Assembly (NCBI GenBank): GCA_004369085.1
Contig: ML210246.1
Coordinates: forward strand, 1-64,000
Length of the DNA stretch: 64,000 nucleotides
Origin: Coprinopsis marcescibilis
Taxonomy: Eukaryota; Basidiomycota; Agaricomycetes; Agaricales; Psathyrellaceae
Reading direction: 5' to 3'
Every line of letters begins with the position of its first letter. The first letter of the stretch is position 1. This document shows, piece after piece, positions 11,207 to 22,674 of this stretch. The position numbers and the translations under genes are program-made. Below the pieces are notes generated by a model that was not told the origin of the DNA, made no database searches, and saw nothing but the letters and a program-made list of their open reading frames with translations.

Positions 11207-14200
11207 ATGCTAAAGAAGCTACTGCCCGAGAAATGGAGACGAACTGGAGATCGCAGGCATGGCTCTGGTCATGGGGCCGAGGGTAGTAAGTGTCAATGTC
11301 AATCGACATTCAATAAACCAGTATGTTGACCGGTGTCTCCGAAGGCGTGGATTTATTTGCTGGAGCCAGACATGTTACGATAAGCAATTCCGTCATTCAA
11401 GCTGCAGGGAGAATTGAGAACAATTCTCGTGCGTTCCGATTTTTTAGGCGTTATCACTTGGCGACTACTAACAGTCCAGGTGCAGATGATGATTCAACTA
11501 AGGAGATACAGGATGCTTTACAGCGCTTACGGGAGCCACATGGATGTTCCTGGGATCCGTTGCGCGCTTGCTTGAGTGGGACACGTGTGGTCCATGTCGG
11601 CGAGATTGTGTCGTGGGCCGATACTTTTTCAGAGAACAGCGACAGGCAGGTTCCATCCGATTCAGCGGTCGAGCGGGTGCTGGTTGTTGGGGGACCAGTA
11701 GGGAGCGGGAAAACTGCCCTTGCGCATACGATATGCAAGGAGATGGAAGAGAAGAAACTGCTCGTAATGTCCGTTTTCTTCAGCCAGACACAAGGCCAGC
11801 AACTCAGGTCTGAAGACTTTATGGCGGCCTTTGTGCGTGGGCTGTGCGAGATCAGTCCCCACATAAAGCAACGCATTGGAGAACTAATCGTTGAAAACCC
11901 TACGCTGGCCACCTCATCGACTGTATCGCAGTTTAAAGGCCTGGTGCTACCTATCATACAGCTCCTGCCAACCAAACGCACCTTCGTCATCGGAATCGAT
12001 GCTCTCGATGAACAACCAGATGAAGTCATCCTGGTGTTTCTTCGAGACTACGTCCCACTGCTCCCCCCAACCTTCAGATTTGTCCTGACTACCCGCCCTG
12101 TTCGACAGGTGATGGAGCACCTGGAAAACCAGTCTCATATATACATCTTCCCTCGTTCGTTGACGGGGGATGCAAGCGAAGAAGACATATTCGCTTTCGA
12201 CTGTCGAAGACGACATACCGTGACAAAATATCCAAAGACTTACTAAGCGAGTTCATTTCCAAGACCGAGGGCTTGTTTCTGTGGGCAGAAACGGTCCTCA
12301 GCCACATCGGTAACTCATACGATCCTCCCGCCGAGCTCGCCGACATCGTCAAGGGGGCCAGCAGCCGCCATTGGCTGGAAGCCGAAAAGGCCACCAAGCA
12401 GCTGGAGGCCCTTTACCAGCATATTCTATCCAAGTTACCATGGACGGATCCACGGTTTGTGGATAAATACCGAGTTATCATGGGGGCACTCGTGACACTT
12501 GTGGAACCAATGTCCGTCCGTGGGCTAAGCAACCTGTATGCGCCGGACGGAATTACCGAAGACGATGTCCATAGGATCTGCACCTTTGTTCGGCCCTTGC
12601 TGCAGAACTACCAGCAAGATAACCCTCAAAAGGCCATCCGGGTTGTCCATTTCTCTGTGAAGGAGTTCCTCACTCAGCACGCACCGTCGCCCTACCGTTT
12701 GTGTCAGGAAGACCACCACTTGACCCTGTCACGACTTTCCCTCATGACCATCAAGAAAGAACTCCTTCCTGTCAATTTCCCGATCCTTGGTGTGACTGAA
12801 GGAGATTGGGTATGGGATGCGACTAAAGCCCCACCGAAAATCCCAACAATCTCGAAAGATGCAGTTATTGAGCACCTGTGGTACGCTTGTCGCAACTTGG
12901 GGGGCCATGAGCTTTTGGCTTCGGAAGAGGGCGTTGATGATTTGCACGGCGCCCTGCTCTACGAAGTTGTTGTTGAAAACCCTCGCTTCCTCTTGGAAGC
13001 CAGCGCTTCTGTTGGCAGAGTCATTGATATAGCCTCTCTGCGTAATAAGGCTGAGGCAAGTGGCTATTTCCACTGCAACAATTGCCGCACTGATACAATT
13101 ATGACAGATGCTCCACAAAGCAGTATCTACCTCTGCAGACATAAGGAAGACGATAAAAGTTTACATTTCGTTGGCGAGCTGCATATTTCCACACCCTATT
13201 GCTTTGGGTCTTGTGAAAGAGGTAGTTCGACTTTATCGCCAATTCACCCCGAGCCACGTAGACCCAGCGATGGAATTCGAATATACCGTGGGCTTACTTC
13301 GACTTGCGGGAATGATCTTCGACCACCCTCACTCCAACGAACAGTTGGACGTGGCCGAAGAAGCCTTGAAAATCCCTCCTGGCTCGGCCAGTCAGAATCT
13401 GGGGGGTCCAGCCTGGGGGTCTCTTCTCCTGTTTCGCAGTTTTCTTTTGCACAGGTTGAAGCGTCACACCGAGTCCTACGACGGAGACCTCAATGCCATC
13501 GACATATTTCGTTCGCTGCAGTCCACTCAATCTGGCAAATACCACGGTCACTTGACAGCCGCATTCATTTACACAGGGAGAAACCTGTTAGGTGGCGGGC
13601 GGTACGAGGAAACAGTTCCCTACTTCCGTGAAGCTGTCGAGCGTCGGCGCCTATTGGCAAACGACGACCCCGAGAAATACGAGGCTGATTTGGCCGAGAT
13701 CCTCCTTCAATACGGTTTATGTTGTGCACTGGCGCGTAAAGCAACGGAAGCACTAGAACCAGGGAGGGAATCGGTCATGCATTACCGTCGGCTTGTCGAG
13801 AAGGACCCATCGCGCTTCGATCCACAGCTTGCGAACTCCCTCAACTGGCTCGCTTGGCTTTTGTCCGAATGCGGTCGGTACAACGAAGCTGTCCCAATAT
13901 CAAGGGAATCGGTGGACATCCGCCGTAGGCTGGCAGAAACCCACCCTGAAGATTACGAAGCATCTCTGGCCAGCTCTCTGCACAGCCATGCCAACTATCT
14001 GTCCAAGTCACCGATTACTTTGGCGGAATCCATTGAAGTTGTTCGAGAGGCTGCGGATATTCGACGCCGCCTGGTACACCAGGATCCACACCACGTCGAC
14101 GGAGATGGAGCCCTGGCGGAGTCGCTTCGCAGCTTGGTGGCGTCACTGGCTGAGTGCGGTCGCCACAGCGAGGCCGCCCCAATTGCAAGAGAATCGGTGG

Positions 14201-15852
14201 GCATTCACCGTCGGTTGGCAGAAAATAATCCTGCAGATTACGAACCATATCTGGCCAACTCTCTGCACGAATATGCCGAATACCTGCTCAAGTCACCGAG
14301 CACGTTGGCGGAATCCATCGAACTTGGTCAAGAGGCCGTGAAGATTCGACGGCGTCTAGCACATCAGGAACCAGATCGTTTTATTGGAGCTCTGAGCTTT
14401 TCGCTCTACAACCTGGCGTGGTCACTGGCCGAATGCGGTCGTCATATGGAGGCTGTCCCGGTTGCAAAGGAATCCGTGGATATCAACCGTAGGCGGGCAG
14501 AGACACAACCGGCGCTTTACGAGGGATCTCTGGCTAACTGTCTGCACGGTTATTCCATATGCCTTTCTCGGTCACCGAACACGTTGGCGGAATCCATCAA
14601 ACCTGGTCAAGAGGCTGTGGAGATTCTACGGCGCTTGAAATGCAATGATGACCCACAACGCTTCGACAGAATCTTAGCAGAGTCCCTCTCCAGCCTGGCC
14701 TGGTCACTCGCCGAATGCGGTCGCTATATCGAAGCCGTCCCAAATGCAAAAGAATCGGTGGGTATTCACCGCAGGTTGGCGCAACGTAACCCTGTAGATT
14801 ATGAGGCCTCTCTGGCCAGCTCTCTGCACAACTACGCGTTGTACCTCTCTCGATCACCCATCACGTTGGCGGAATCCATAGAACCTGGTCGAGAGGCTGT
14901 GGAGATCCGACGGCGCCTAGCCCACCGTTATCCACATCTCTTGGACGAGGACCTAGCGCAGTCACTCTTCAACCTGGCACTGTCCCTGGCTGGATGCGGT
15001 CGCCACAGCGAGGCTGTCCCGATTGCAAAGGAGTCAGTGAACATCCACCGTAGGCTGGCAGAAATCCATCCCGCAGATTGCGAAGCATACCTGGCCACCG
15101 CTTTGCTCAACTATGCCCTCCTAGTCTCCCAATCACCCACCACTTTGGCAGAATCTATCGAACCCAGTCAAGAGGCCACGGAGATTCGACGCCGCCTAGC
15201 ACATCACGATCCACATCTCTTTGACGAAGATCTGGCGCAGTCACTCTTCAACCTGGCACTGTCGCTGACCAAGTGCGGTCGTCACAGCGAGGCTGTCCCG
15301 ATATTCATGGAGGAGGTCGAAACAAGGCGCCGATTGGTTGAACGCGATCGCAAAATTCATGAACCTCTTTTGGCAGATGCATTAGACAATTATGCACGGA
15401 ACTTCACTCACATTCCGGGTCGTGAACACGAAGTTCTCAGTCCAGCGCAGGAATCAGTCGAGATATATCGCCGACTATTACTTGAAGCTCCCACACGCTC
15501 TGTGGTTGAAGGGCTTGGAATGGTGTTGGGCATGGTGGCACACTCGCTCAATGCTTGCCAGCGATACGCAGATGCACTTCCGTTTGCTTTGGATGGTTTA
15601 AATACCTACCGCGGAGCTCTTGAGGAGGGTATCTGTAACATCTCTGATCGCCGGTCCAATAACCTTCACAAAGCATACGCTGACGCACTCATTGGACTGG
15701 GACGAGGCAACGAGGCTGTCGCGCCGCTGAAGGATGCGATTGTCTTATACCAGCGGTTGTTGGAAACGTGGCCCATGGATGATTTTTACAGTTGGCAGCT
15801 ACATGTATGTCGTGAAATGTTGCATAGTCTCATGGAAAATACAAGGGACTGA
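11207..15852 (+). CDS. NACHT-TPR STAND protein (fungal NLR 1), carries a frameshift
   Basis: Fungal NLR-like signalling NTPase. Exon 1 starts MLKKLLPEKWRRTGDRR. An intron at 11286-11344 joins it to VDLFAGARHVTISN, and a second intron (11429-11479, branch site CTAAC) precedes the NACHT part. Walker A is GPVGSGKTALAHTICKE, Walker B is FVIGIDALDEQ and sensor-1 is RFVLTTRP. The winged-helix part has SKTEGLFLWAETVLSHIG and HFSVKEFL. A GC-AG intron (13056-13107) links it to about 900 residues of TPR, including repeats of roughly 92 codons. The reading frame breaks near 12187-12197: paralogues have 21 bases between the conserved Asp and RLS, here there are 11, so 10 bases are missing and the first frame stops at 12246. 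Either a recent pseudogene, an allele-specific knockout or a sequence error. Everything else looks intact. Confidence 0.8.
13862..15345 (+). repeat. Tandem long-period TPR repeat inside NLR1 (about 6 units of 276-282 bp)
   Basis: The block ECGR(H/Y)xEAxPxxxESVxIxRR recurs at about 13868, 14152, 14428, 14710, 14992 and 15274. Spacing is about 276-287 bp, always a multiple of three. Each unit also contains SPxTLAESIExxxEAxxIRRRL, so one unit equals two TPR-like helix pairs. The DNA itself is clearly similar between units, which points to recent duplication or gene conversion within the array. Confidence 0.8.
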
Positions 15853-16451
15853 CGATATTTTGTACCTCTGTCGTTTCTTCTTCCTGTATATCTTGCCGCA
15901 ATTAGGAGTTAATTCAGCAATCACTTTCTTCACATAGTTGGCTGAAATGTTTTCGACCGCTACTCAGTCGCTAGTAGCTACTTGGCTGCAGTCACGGTAC
16001 TGGCCGTACGAGCAAGCCGGCCATTGACAGGCCGGGAATAGGCCGGGTGCCGGGTACCGGTACAGAGGCGCACCGTTCAAAATTCTACGGGCTTGCTCTG
16101 CTTGTACTGTGCCGCAAATGACGTCTCTTCCCCCAATATGACTTGATCTCTGTTCACAGTCGGACACTCTCGCCTGGGCCTCCATTGTCATGAGGGAATT
16201 TTTGATTTGGGAGGATGCTATACTTGGGTGTTCTCCGCTGGGCTCCTAATCCGGTCTCTGTGCGTTTCAGGCACCCATTCCCTCTTTCAAGCTGAGTAAA
16301 CCGGCTGTAAAACGCTGTAAAACGCCATGTCCGCTATAAAACTCACAGAGGAAGTCTGGGAGCCTTGATTACTTCTTCCCCTGCCTTAGGACCTCTTCAA
16401 CTCATTAACCCAATCAAGGCCGGCTCGAATTAAATCTTGTGGTAGTGGAGG
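15853..16451. other. intergenic between NLR1 and NLR2
   Basis: About 600 bases without a gene. It has a GC-rich stretch with repeated GGCCGG-type words (about 16015-16065) and a doubled CTGTAAAACG (about 16306-16326). Neither matches an element I can name. The 3' side should be the NLR2 promoter. Confidence 0.4.
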
Positions 16452-19400
16452 ATGAACAAGGTACCCTCTTAGTATCTCAAGTCGTTGTAGCTGCTTTGAT
16501 TTATGCGCCGTGACGGTATAGATACTCCAAGCTCTCAACAAACTAAAGCTGAAGGATGGGGAGCGGGAGGATGTGGCGGTAAAGAAGAAAAATGGTGAAC
16601 TCGGTAAGCCTATTCCCGCGTATGCAAATGTTCCGACGGATTAATCCTCTGAAACAGCACCCGTAGACCCACAGAATCCAATACACAATGGAGAAGTCTC
16701 ATTGCTCTCCGGCGCAAGCAATATCAAACTGGAAGATGTGCAGATTAACGTTGTGGGGAGAGATATGAACATTACAAACGTACATCACTATCCTGGTATG
16801 TTTCTCCCGCTGCTGCTTAGAATTCGCAAAGCTAACATCGAGCGCATGTCAGCTCGGAGAGGCAGAGAATACGAGATTCAAGAAGCCCTCCGCCAGATGG
16901 CCAACCCATCGACATTTGCTTGGGATCCCTCTCTTACATGCTTCTCCGGAACCAGGGAGGCACACATCCAGGAGATTCAATCATGGCTGGACACCTCAGA
17001 TCACCGTGATACAGCACGATTGCTGTTAATTGGAGCACCGGCGGGCAGCGGCAAGACAGCGCTCGCACATACCATTTGCGAGAAGCTTCGTCGAGAGGGC
17101 AAACTCCTCGCATCATTCTTCTTTCAAGCAGACAGTCAGCAGTCGAACGCAACCAGCATGATGGCTGCCATTATTCGTGGGCTGTGCGATACCAGTGACG
17201 AGCTTAGGCGTGAAATTGGTGACCTACTTGTCAAAGACAGCACCTTGGCTTGCGCGAAACCGGTTCGCCAATTCCAGGAAATCGTGGAGGTTGTCTGCGC
17301 GCTGTTACCCTCGGAGACGCTGTTGGTTATAGTCATCGACGCATTGGACGAAGAGCGGAACACCGTGCTTCTCGATATCCTCCGCGATTTAATACCACGG
17401 CTCCCTCCATCATTCAGGTTCATCGTCACCACCCGCCCAGAACCGCGAATCTTGACGCGGCTCGTGGACCAACCACACGTCCATCGACTCCTTCTCTCGC
17501 TCACAGGCCAATCCAGCACTCAGGATCTACAAATATACCTCCGGCATAGGCTTTCGACCACATCTTATGGCACGAAGATCACGCCAAAACTCTGGAACCA
17601 GTTCATCACCAAGACGGAGGGGTTGTTCTTGTGGGGTGAGACGGTGCTGAACCACCTCGAGAACGCTTTTGACCCCGTCGCGGAGCTGGAGGATATCGTC
17701 GCTGGAGCGAGTACCTATTGGTTGGAAGATGAAGACGCAACGAAAAAGCTGGAAGGGCTCTACCACCGCATCCTCTCTAAACTTAAATGGACGGATCCCA
17801 GGTTTGTGGAGAAGTACAGGGCTGTGGTGGGGGCGCTTGTGACGGTGAAGGAGCCGTTGTCGTGTGTTGCGCTTGCGTCGCTGTACGAGCTGGAAGGGAT
17901 CTCGGCGGAGGACGTTCAGAGGGTTTGCACTATTCTTCAGCCGTTGCTGCAGAACTACGCGCCTGATAATACGGAGCGGCCGATACGTCTCCTGCACCTC
18001 TCTGTTCGGGAGTATCTCACGGATCGCGCGCCGTCTTTGTATCGTTTGGTGTGCGAGGACCATCACCGGACGTTGTCAAGACTAGCCCTCACCACAATCA
18101 AGCAGGAGCTCAATCATGAGACCTTTCCTATTCTCGGGTACAGCGAAGGCGACTGGCCATGGTCATTGGACCCTGTTACGATGTTGGTGCCCAAAATCCC
18201 CGTCCTTGGAAAGGAGAGAGTGCTGGAGCATATTTGGTACGCGTGTCGTTTTCTGGATGCGCATACCCTCGCCATGTCGTGTGGAGGTGTCGATGAAGAC
18301 CACGTTAAACTGCTGTTGGAAGCCGTCGTGGATCAACCTCGGCGGTTGCTTGAAGTGACTGCGTCCATGGGTAACGTGGTGCGAATTGTTGATTTGAGAA
18401 AGCTTGCACTTGTGAGTAGGCTTGGTGGTGGGGGGACGGTAGTCATGGTCTGATCCAACCTTTACAGTCGCTGTCCAATAGGACGCTCGATTCCATAGCG
18501 AAGGAACGAATACTGGAGGTGGACTGCTCAGTCGGGTTGTGCCTCGATAAAGCATCGCGGGTCGAAGAAGCCCTTCCCATCGCAGAGGCAACGGTGGAGC
18601 TTTGCCGGGAACTCGACTCAGATAATGTAGGAGTGTCGAAGAAGATAAGGCTCTGCATGGCTCTACGGAGATTGGGGTCTTGCTTGGTTTTTCTTAGCCG
18701 GTCAGATGAAGGCTTACCGGTCATAGAAGAGGCATTATCGATGGCCCGCCAGCTACATCAAGCACACAGCGAAATCGTTCTACCACTGCTGGGCCTCGTC
18801 CTCCGTACACACGGCGAAATATTACACTGTTTGGGTCGACACGACGAGTCTCTCGAGTTTGACTTGGAAAGCGTCGAAATCTTTCGGCAGCTCTCAACAA
18901 GCAACCCAGACTTGTGGGAATTCGACTTTTCAACCTCTCTCAACAACCTTTCCCTGCGCTTCGAGGCTTGCGACAGACGTGATGATGCCATTTGTGTTGT
19001 TTCGGAGGGTATTGCTGTCCTACGGAGGTTGGTTGAGGCTGGTGGGCCGCTTGCAGAGGAACTCGAGTATGAGTTGGCGTTATCCCTTTACAACCACTGC
19101 GTCTACCTCGAGGGTACCGGGATGCACGAAGATGCTGTTGTCCCGGGACAGGAATCTTTCGCCATTTGCCGGCGGATGGCTCCAAATGCTCCCGACACTT
19201 GCGGACCCCTGCTTACCGCTGTGCTCCCCCTTTTGGCTCAATGCGTGATGAATTGTGGACGATACAAAGATGCCCTTCCACTTGTAGTTGAAGCAGTTGC
19301 ACACTACAAGAAACTGGCCGCCGACGATCCAACCGACCCTATCGAGTCCACGTTGTCCGACATTCTCATGGACCACTCGCGGTGTCTGACGGAATTGGGT

Positions 19401-20087
19401 GTATTCATCGACAAACCAGGAAGGGAGGCTATTCAAACATTTCGTCGGTTGGCAGCCAAGAACCCGGACTCTCACCTTCCCGACCTTGCTGCAGCCCTCC
19501 AACATCTTGCAGCATCCTACACTACTTTTGAATGTGCATCCGATGCTGTTCTACTCGACCAGGAAGCGGTTGAGATATATCGCGGGCTGGCTGAGAAGGA
19601 TCCTGCCAAATATGAGTCGGAGCTGTTTCATGCACTGAACGACTGTGCTATAAACCTCGCTCGGAAACCTGGACAAGAAGCCGCAGCTGTCGACATGGCT
19701 CAGGAGGCCGTTGTCATGATACGTCGCCTCGTAGATGTCAGCGGTACAACCATGGACAACCTAGCGAATGCACTCGATACGCTTGCTAGCTGCTTGAACT
19801 CTTGTGGGCGTTATGAAGGAGCTATCGCCGCATCGCTCGAGGGGTTGGAGATTTGTAGCCGATTGGAAGAGGACCCAGAAAGTAGCTTGGATGAGGATTT
19901 GGTTCCTCAGTTGCACCACAGTTACGGGGAAGCTCTTTCGGGCATCGATCGTAAACGGGAAGGAGCTCCTCATTTGCAAGAGGCAGTGGCCGGCTATCAG
20001 CAGTTTTTGTTGAAGAATCCGCATCGTCCTGATGTTCGGCGTCTGCTTGAGAATTCCATGCGGCTACTGCAGGAGATAACTAGTTAA
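16452..20087 (+). CDS. NACHT-TPR STAND protein (fungal NLR 2), intact
   Basis: Intact paralogue of NLR1, about 1,130 residues. It starts with a three-codon first exon (MNK) and an intron ending at 16521. Exon 2 encodes a charged linker, and exon 3 has LLSGASNIKLEDVQINVVG followed by an intron at 16796-16852. The NACHT domain shows APAGSGKTALAHTICEK (Walker A), LLVIVIDALDEE (Walker B) and RFIVTTRPEPR. The winged-helix part contains KTEGLFLWGETVLNHLENAF and LLHLSVREYL. The intron at 18412-18467 marks the switch to the C-terminal TPR region, about 540 residues of diverged TPRs without the long-period DNA repeat of NLR1 and NLR3. It lies 600 bases after NLR1 in the same direction, so a tandem duplication is likely. 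The cytosolic role is inferred from the family: ligand sensing by the TPRs and NTP-driven oligomerisation. Confidence 0.88.
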
Positions 20088-20608
20088 AATGTACCTGTAC
20101 ATACTTATTGAATTGATATACTTATCATAAATCGTCATTTGCCAAATCCCGACTGCTGGCTGCCAATGTGTTGCGGCATATTGCGACATTTGATTACGTC
20201 AATCCCTCGTCTCTTTTCCCGCTTCCACCACCTCCAATCGACCTCGAAGGTTCTGGGACTGGGAACTGCTTTTTGCGGTAGCATACTTGCTCAAGAACAG
20301 AACTTGCATAGAAATGAACGATTAAAGTGAAATACCCTAGGCGATTTCCGAATTGTAAGAACTTCTTTAAGCAAAAATGGACGACCGACACTGACCCTGG
20401 TAAACAGGAGGAGTTGAACTCGGTTACCTTCCTCCAACTGCATACAAATACCTCGACTCGTCTGGAAGGTACAACTGAGCTCAGTTTCGAGCTTCAAAGT
20501 ATTCGCAGCCTCTGAGCCGTTCGAAATCTGACGGAGGCACTCTCGGCTGACCCAAGTGCAGCACTTGTACGGCAACCTCTTTAGCTTCAGGAACATCTAA
20601 TTCGACTT
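20088..20608. other. intergenic between NLR2 and the zinc-finger gene
   Basis: About 520 bases with small open frames only. An upstream exon of the next gene cannot be excluded, but no good splice join was found. Confidence 0.35.
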
Positions 20609-21773
20609 ATGCCTTCGCCAACTAATTCGAAGAGCCCGAGGAAGCTGCCGACTGTCACACACATGCCTTCCTTGAGGAGGGTCAACCTGATGCCTGAAGT
20701 CGAGAGTATCGTCGTCCATTCCAGTCCCAGTGACAAAGAAGGCGTTGAATTTGCAAGAGGGAAAGTGTATGTGATTATCCATTGTGAACTACTTGTAAAC
20801 CTGATGAGATCTCACCTACAGAGCTTATGTAGTCCCAAAAGGTTTCTCGGTGGTTGACGAGAGCACAACAAAACTGGCCGCGTACCCGTATCACCAGTTG
20901 TTGATCACGTCTTTGCGACAAAGCGAAGACGGTCAGGATCATTATCTCGTTGGGTACTGGAACTACAAGGCGGTGGAAGCGAAGGAGAGGCTGACTCGGA
21001 AGGATTCAAAATCGGTACCTATATTAAACCGTCTCGCAAGAGATGAGATAGTCTTGACTGACCACAAGGCGGCCGTCCACATTGAAACCGTGCTGGGTGA
21101 GTCGCTCAATCTTGGATTTGGAGGTCTCGGGTCTCATACTACTACTGTGTCAACAGATATAATGCCCGACCCTATGGTTCATCTCAACGACACCTTGCCA
21201 ACGCATTACAATACCTTCCGCGGACAAGACTGTCGATGGGTTTACCGTTACTACCTCCAGGGCAGTCAATCTGCAAGGCCCACCCTTCGGCAGATTACGG
21301 TGAGCCGCGCATAGTAAACTTGGCCCAATTCGTCAACTGAATCGCAGAAAAATCAGGGCGGTGACCCGAGGAATCCAAAGCTGACTGACGATATCACCCG
21401 CTGCACACAATGTCGACTCAACTACAGCCCCAACTTCGATAAGCAGATCTTTTGTGCTCGGTGTAAGCTCTGGTTTCATCTGGGCTGTGTTAAACTGTAT
21501 CCAGGCGTCCAGGACAGGTGGCTGGAAGGAGATTCTCTTAAGGACAACATATCTCGAGCACCCATTGTCCGCGGTAACCACTGGTCACCTGAAGATGTTG
21601 AGGCCTCGAGGCATCTTTGGATGCTGTTTAGCTCCGGGCAAGCTGTCATGAAAGCGAAAAACGGCGTTTTCGACGTGAATTTCTTGGATTTTAATGAGAA
21701 TAGTGTGGCCCAACGCCTCTCTGCCCTAAAATTGGGATACTACGAATGTCCTCGCTGCGAGAACCTGATTTGA
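20609..21773 (+). CDS. BAH-like / zinc-finger (PHD-like) protein, possibly chromatin-associated
   Basis: Not firmly recognised. Four exons give about 315 residues. Introns are GTATGT..CAG at about 20768-20821, one after HIETVL, and one after LRQIT. The middle contains YPYHQLLITSLRQSEDGQ and HYLVGYWNYKAVEA, which resembles a BAH-like fold. Next comes a treble-clef or PHD-like zinc finger with CTQCRLNYSPNFDKQIFCAR and CKLWFHLGCV (Cys-Cys-Cys-Cys-His-Cys spacing). A last CPRC pair stands at the extreme C-terminus (YYECPRCENLI). A nuclear role reading or modifying chromatin is only an inference from the zinc finger. Proteins of this build are frequent and variable in Agaricomycetes. No frame breaks after splicing. 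Confidence 0.6.
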
Positions 21774-22324
21774 CCGGTACTTACTACTGACCTTCCATTG
21801 ACCGCATCCATGTTCCTCAACTTTAAAATGCTGTGATTCAATTTCGCATTTGCCTGCTACTCTTACAACCTATGCCTTATTTGTTACCGCTTCAGGTGTT
21901 CTGATACTTGTACCCTTGCCATGATTATCGAACATGCCCATGATGTTGGAATGGTTGCGCATACATGGAATCCCTCCAGCAGCGTCCATCGCGACGTAAA
22001 ACAAGTGGACTACTTTAGACGATAAACACGCTGTGAAAGAAGATAAATACATGGCTGAGGATTCCACATTCGTAAGTATGCTGGAAGCCGTCACAAGGTA
22101 AGTTACAGTCGAACATGCACGTCATACAACATAGAGGGACTCAAAAGTACTATGAAAGAAAGCATCTTCCTCATGGTACCTCTGCAACTATTTTATAAAG
22201 ATTCTGCTAATATCCTTTGACTTGTTAATAATTGCTAGACTTTTCTTTTTGCACCAGTCCGTAGCTTCATCGACTGATGAGCTTTAGAAACAGAGGCAAA
22301 GAGATAGTCGCAAAAGCCAGGGGG
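21774..22324. other. intergenic, zinc-finger gene to U2 snRNA
   Basis: About 550 bases, AT-rich, holding the 3' ends of the convergent zinc-finger gene and U2 snRNA. No gene seen. Confidence 0.4.
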
Positions 22325-22515
22325 TCCCCCGACGACACAAGCCGGTACTGCAGTGGCAAGGTCATCGCGTCCTCGAGTTGCAAGCAGAGCTCGAAGAACT
22401 GGGGCGGCAAAAATAAGATAACCAATAATGAAGGCGGTGCCTTCATAATAGTGGTTAAACTATTAAGAACAGATACTACACTTGATCTAAGCCAAAAGGC
22501 CAGAGTGGTAAGGAA
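22325..22515 (-). ncRNA. U2: U2 spliceosomal snRNA
   Basis: Read on the minus strand, the 5' part contains GGCCTTTTGGCTTAGATCAA then GTGTAGTATCTGTTCTTA. This is the invariant U2 core, with GTAGTA (22474-22479) as the branch-point-pairing element. A hairpin corresponding to stem IIa follows. The Sm site ATTTTTG lies at 22408-22414. Near the 3' end, stem-loop IV has the typical CTGCAGTACC loop (about 22344-22356). About 190 bases, the normal U2 size. Both ends are estimated. A TATATAA on the same strand lies about 25 bases upstream. The gene is divergent from the acyltransferase at 22675. Confidence 0.9.
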
Positions 22516-22536
22516 TCAAAAAAGTCGGGGTGAGCA

Positions 22537-22543
22537 TTATATA
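22537..22543 (-). promoter_or_regulatory. TATA box of the U2 snRNA gene
   Basis: TATATAA on the minus strand, 22-30 bases upstream of the estimated U2 5' end, where fungal snRNA genes usually carry one. The same short intergenic stretch must also promote the acyltransferase gene on the plus strand. Confidence 0.5.
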
Positions 22544-22674
22544 CTGGCGGGTACGCGCACGGGCCACATCGCTGTTTGGTACCTGTTTGTTCTTGATGCG
22601 GACGCGCGCCGCGAGGTGCCGCATGCACAGTGTGGTGCCAGCTATTTCTCCAGTCTTCTCAAGCTACTACTTAC

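Noticed and set aside
11323..11346. ATG at 11323 as NLR1 start
   Set aside because: The upstream exon from 11207 splices (GTAAGT at 11286, acceptor before 11345) in frame into the conserved LFAGARHV segment; 11323 would lie inside that intron. It stays a possible alternative.
13793..14341. 182-codon frame within the NLR1 repeats
   Set aside because: A repeated alternative frame produced by the TPR array; the TPR frame carries the motifs.
13862..15345. CRISPR-like or satellite array
   Set aside because: The period is a multiple of three, codes for TPRs and lies in a eukaryotic gene.
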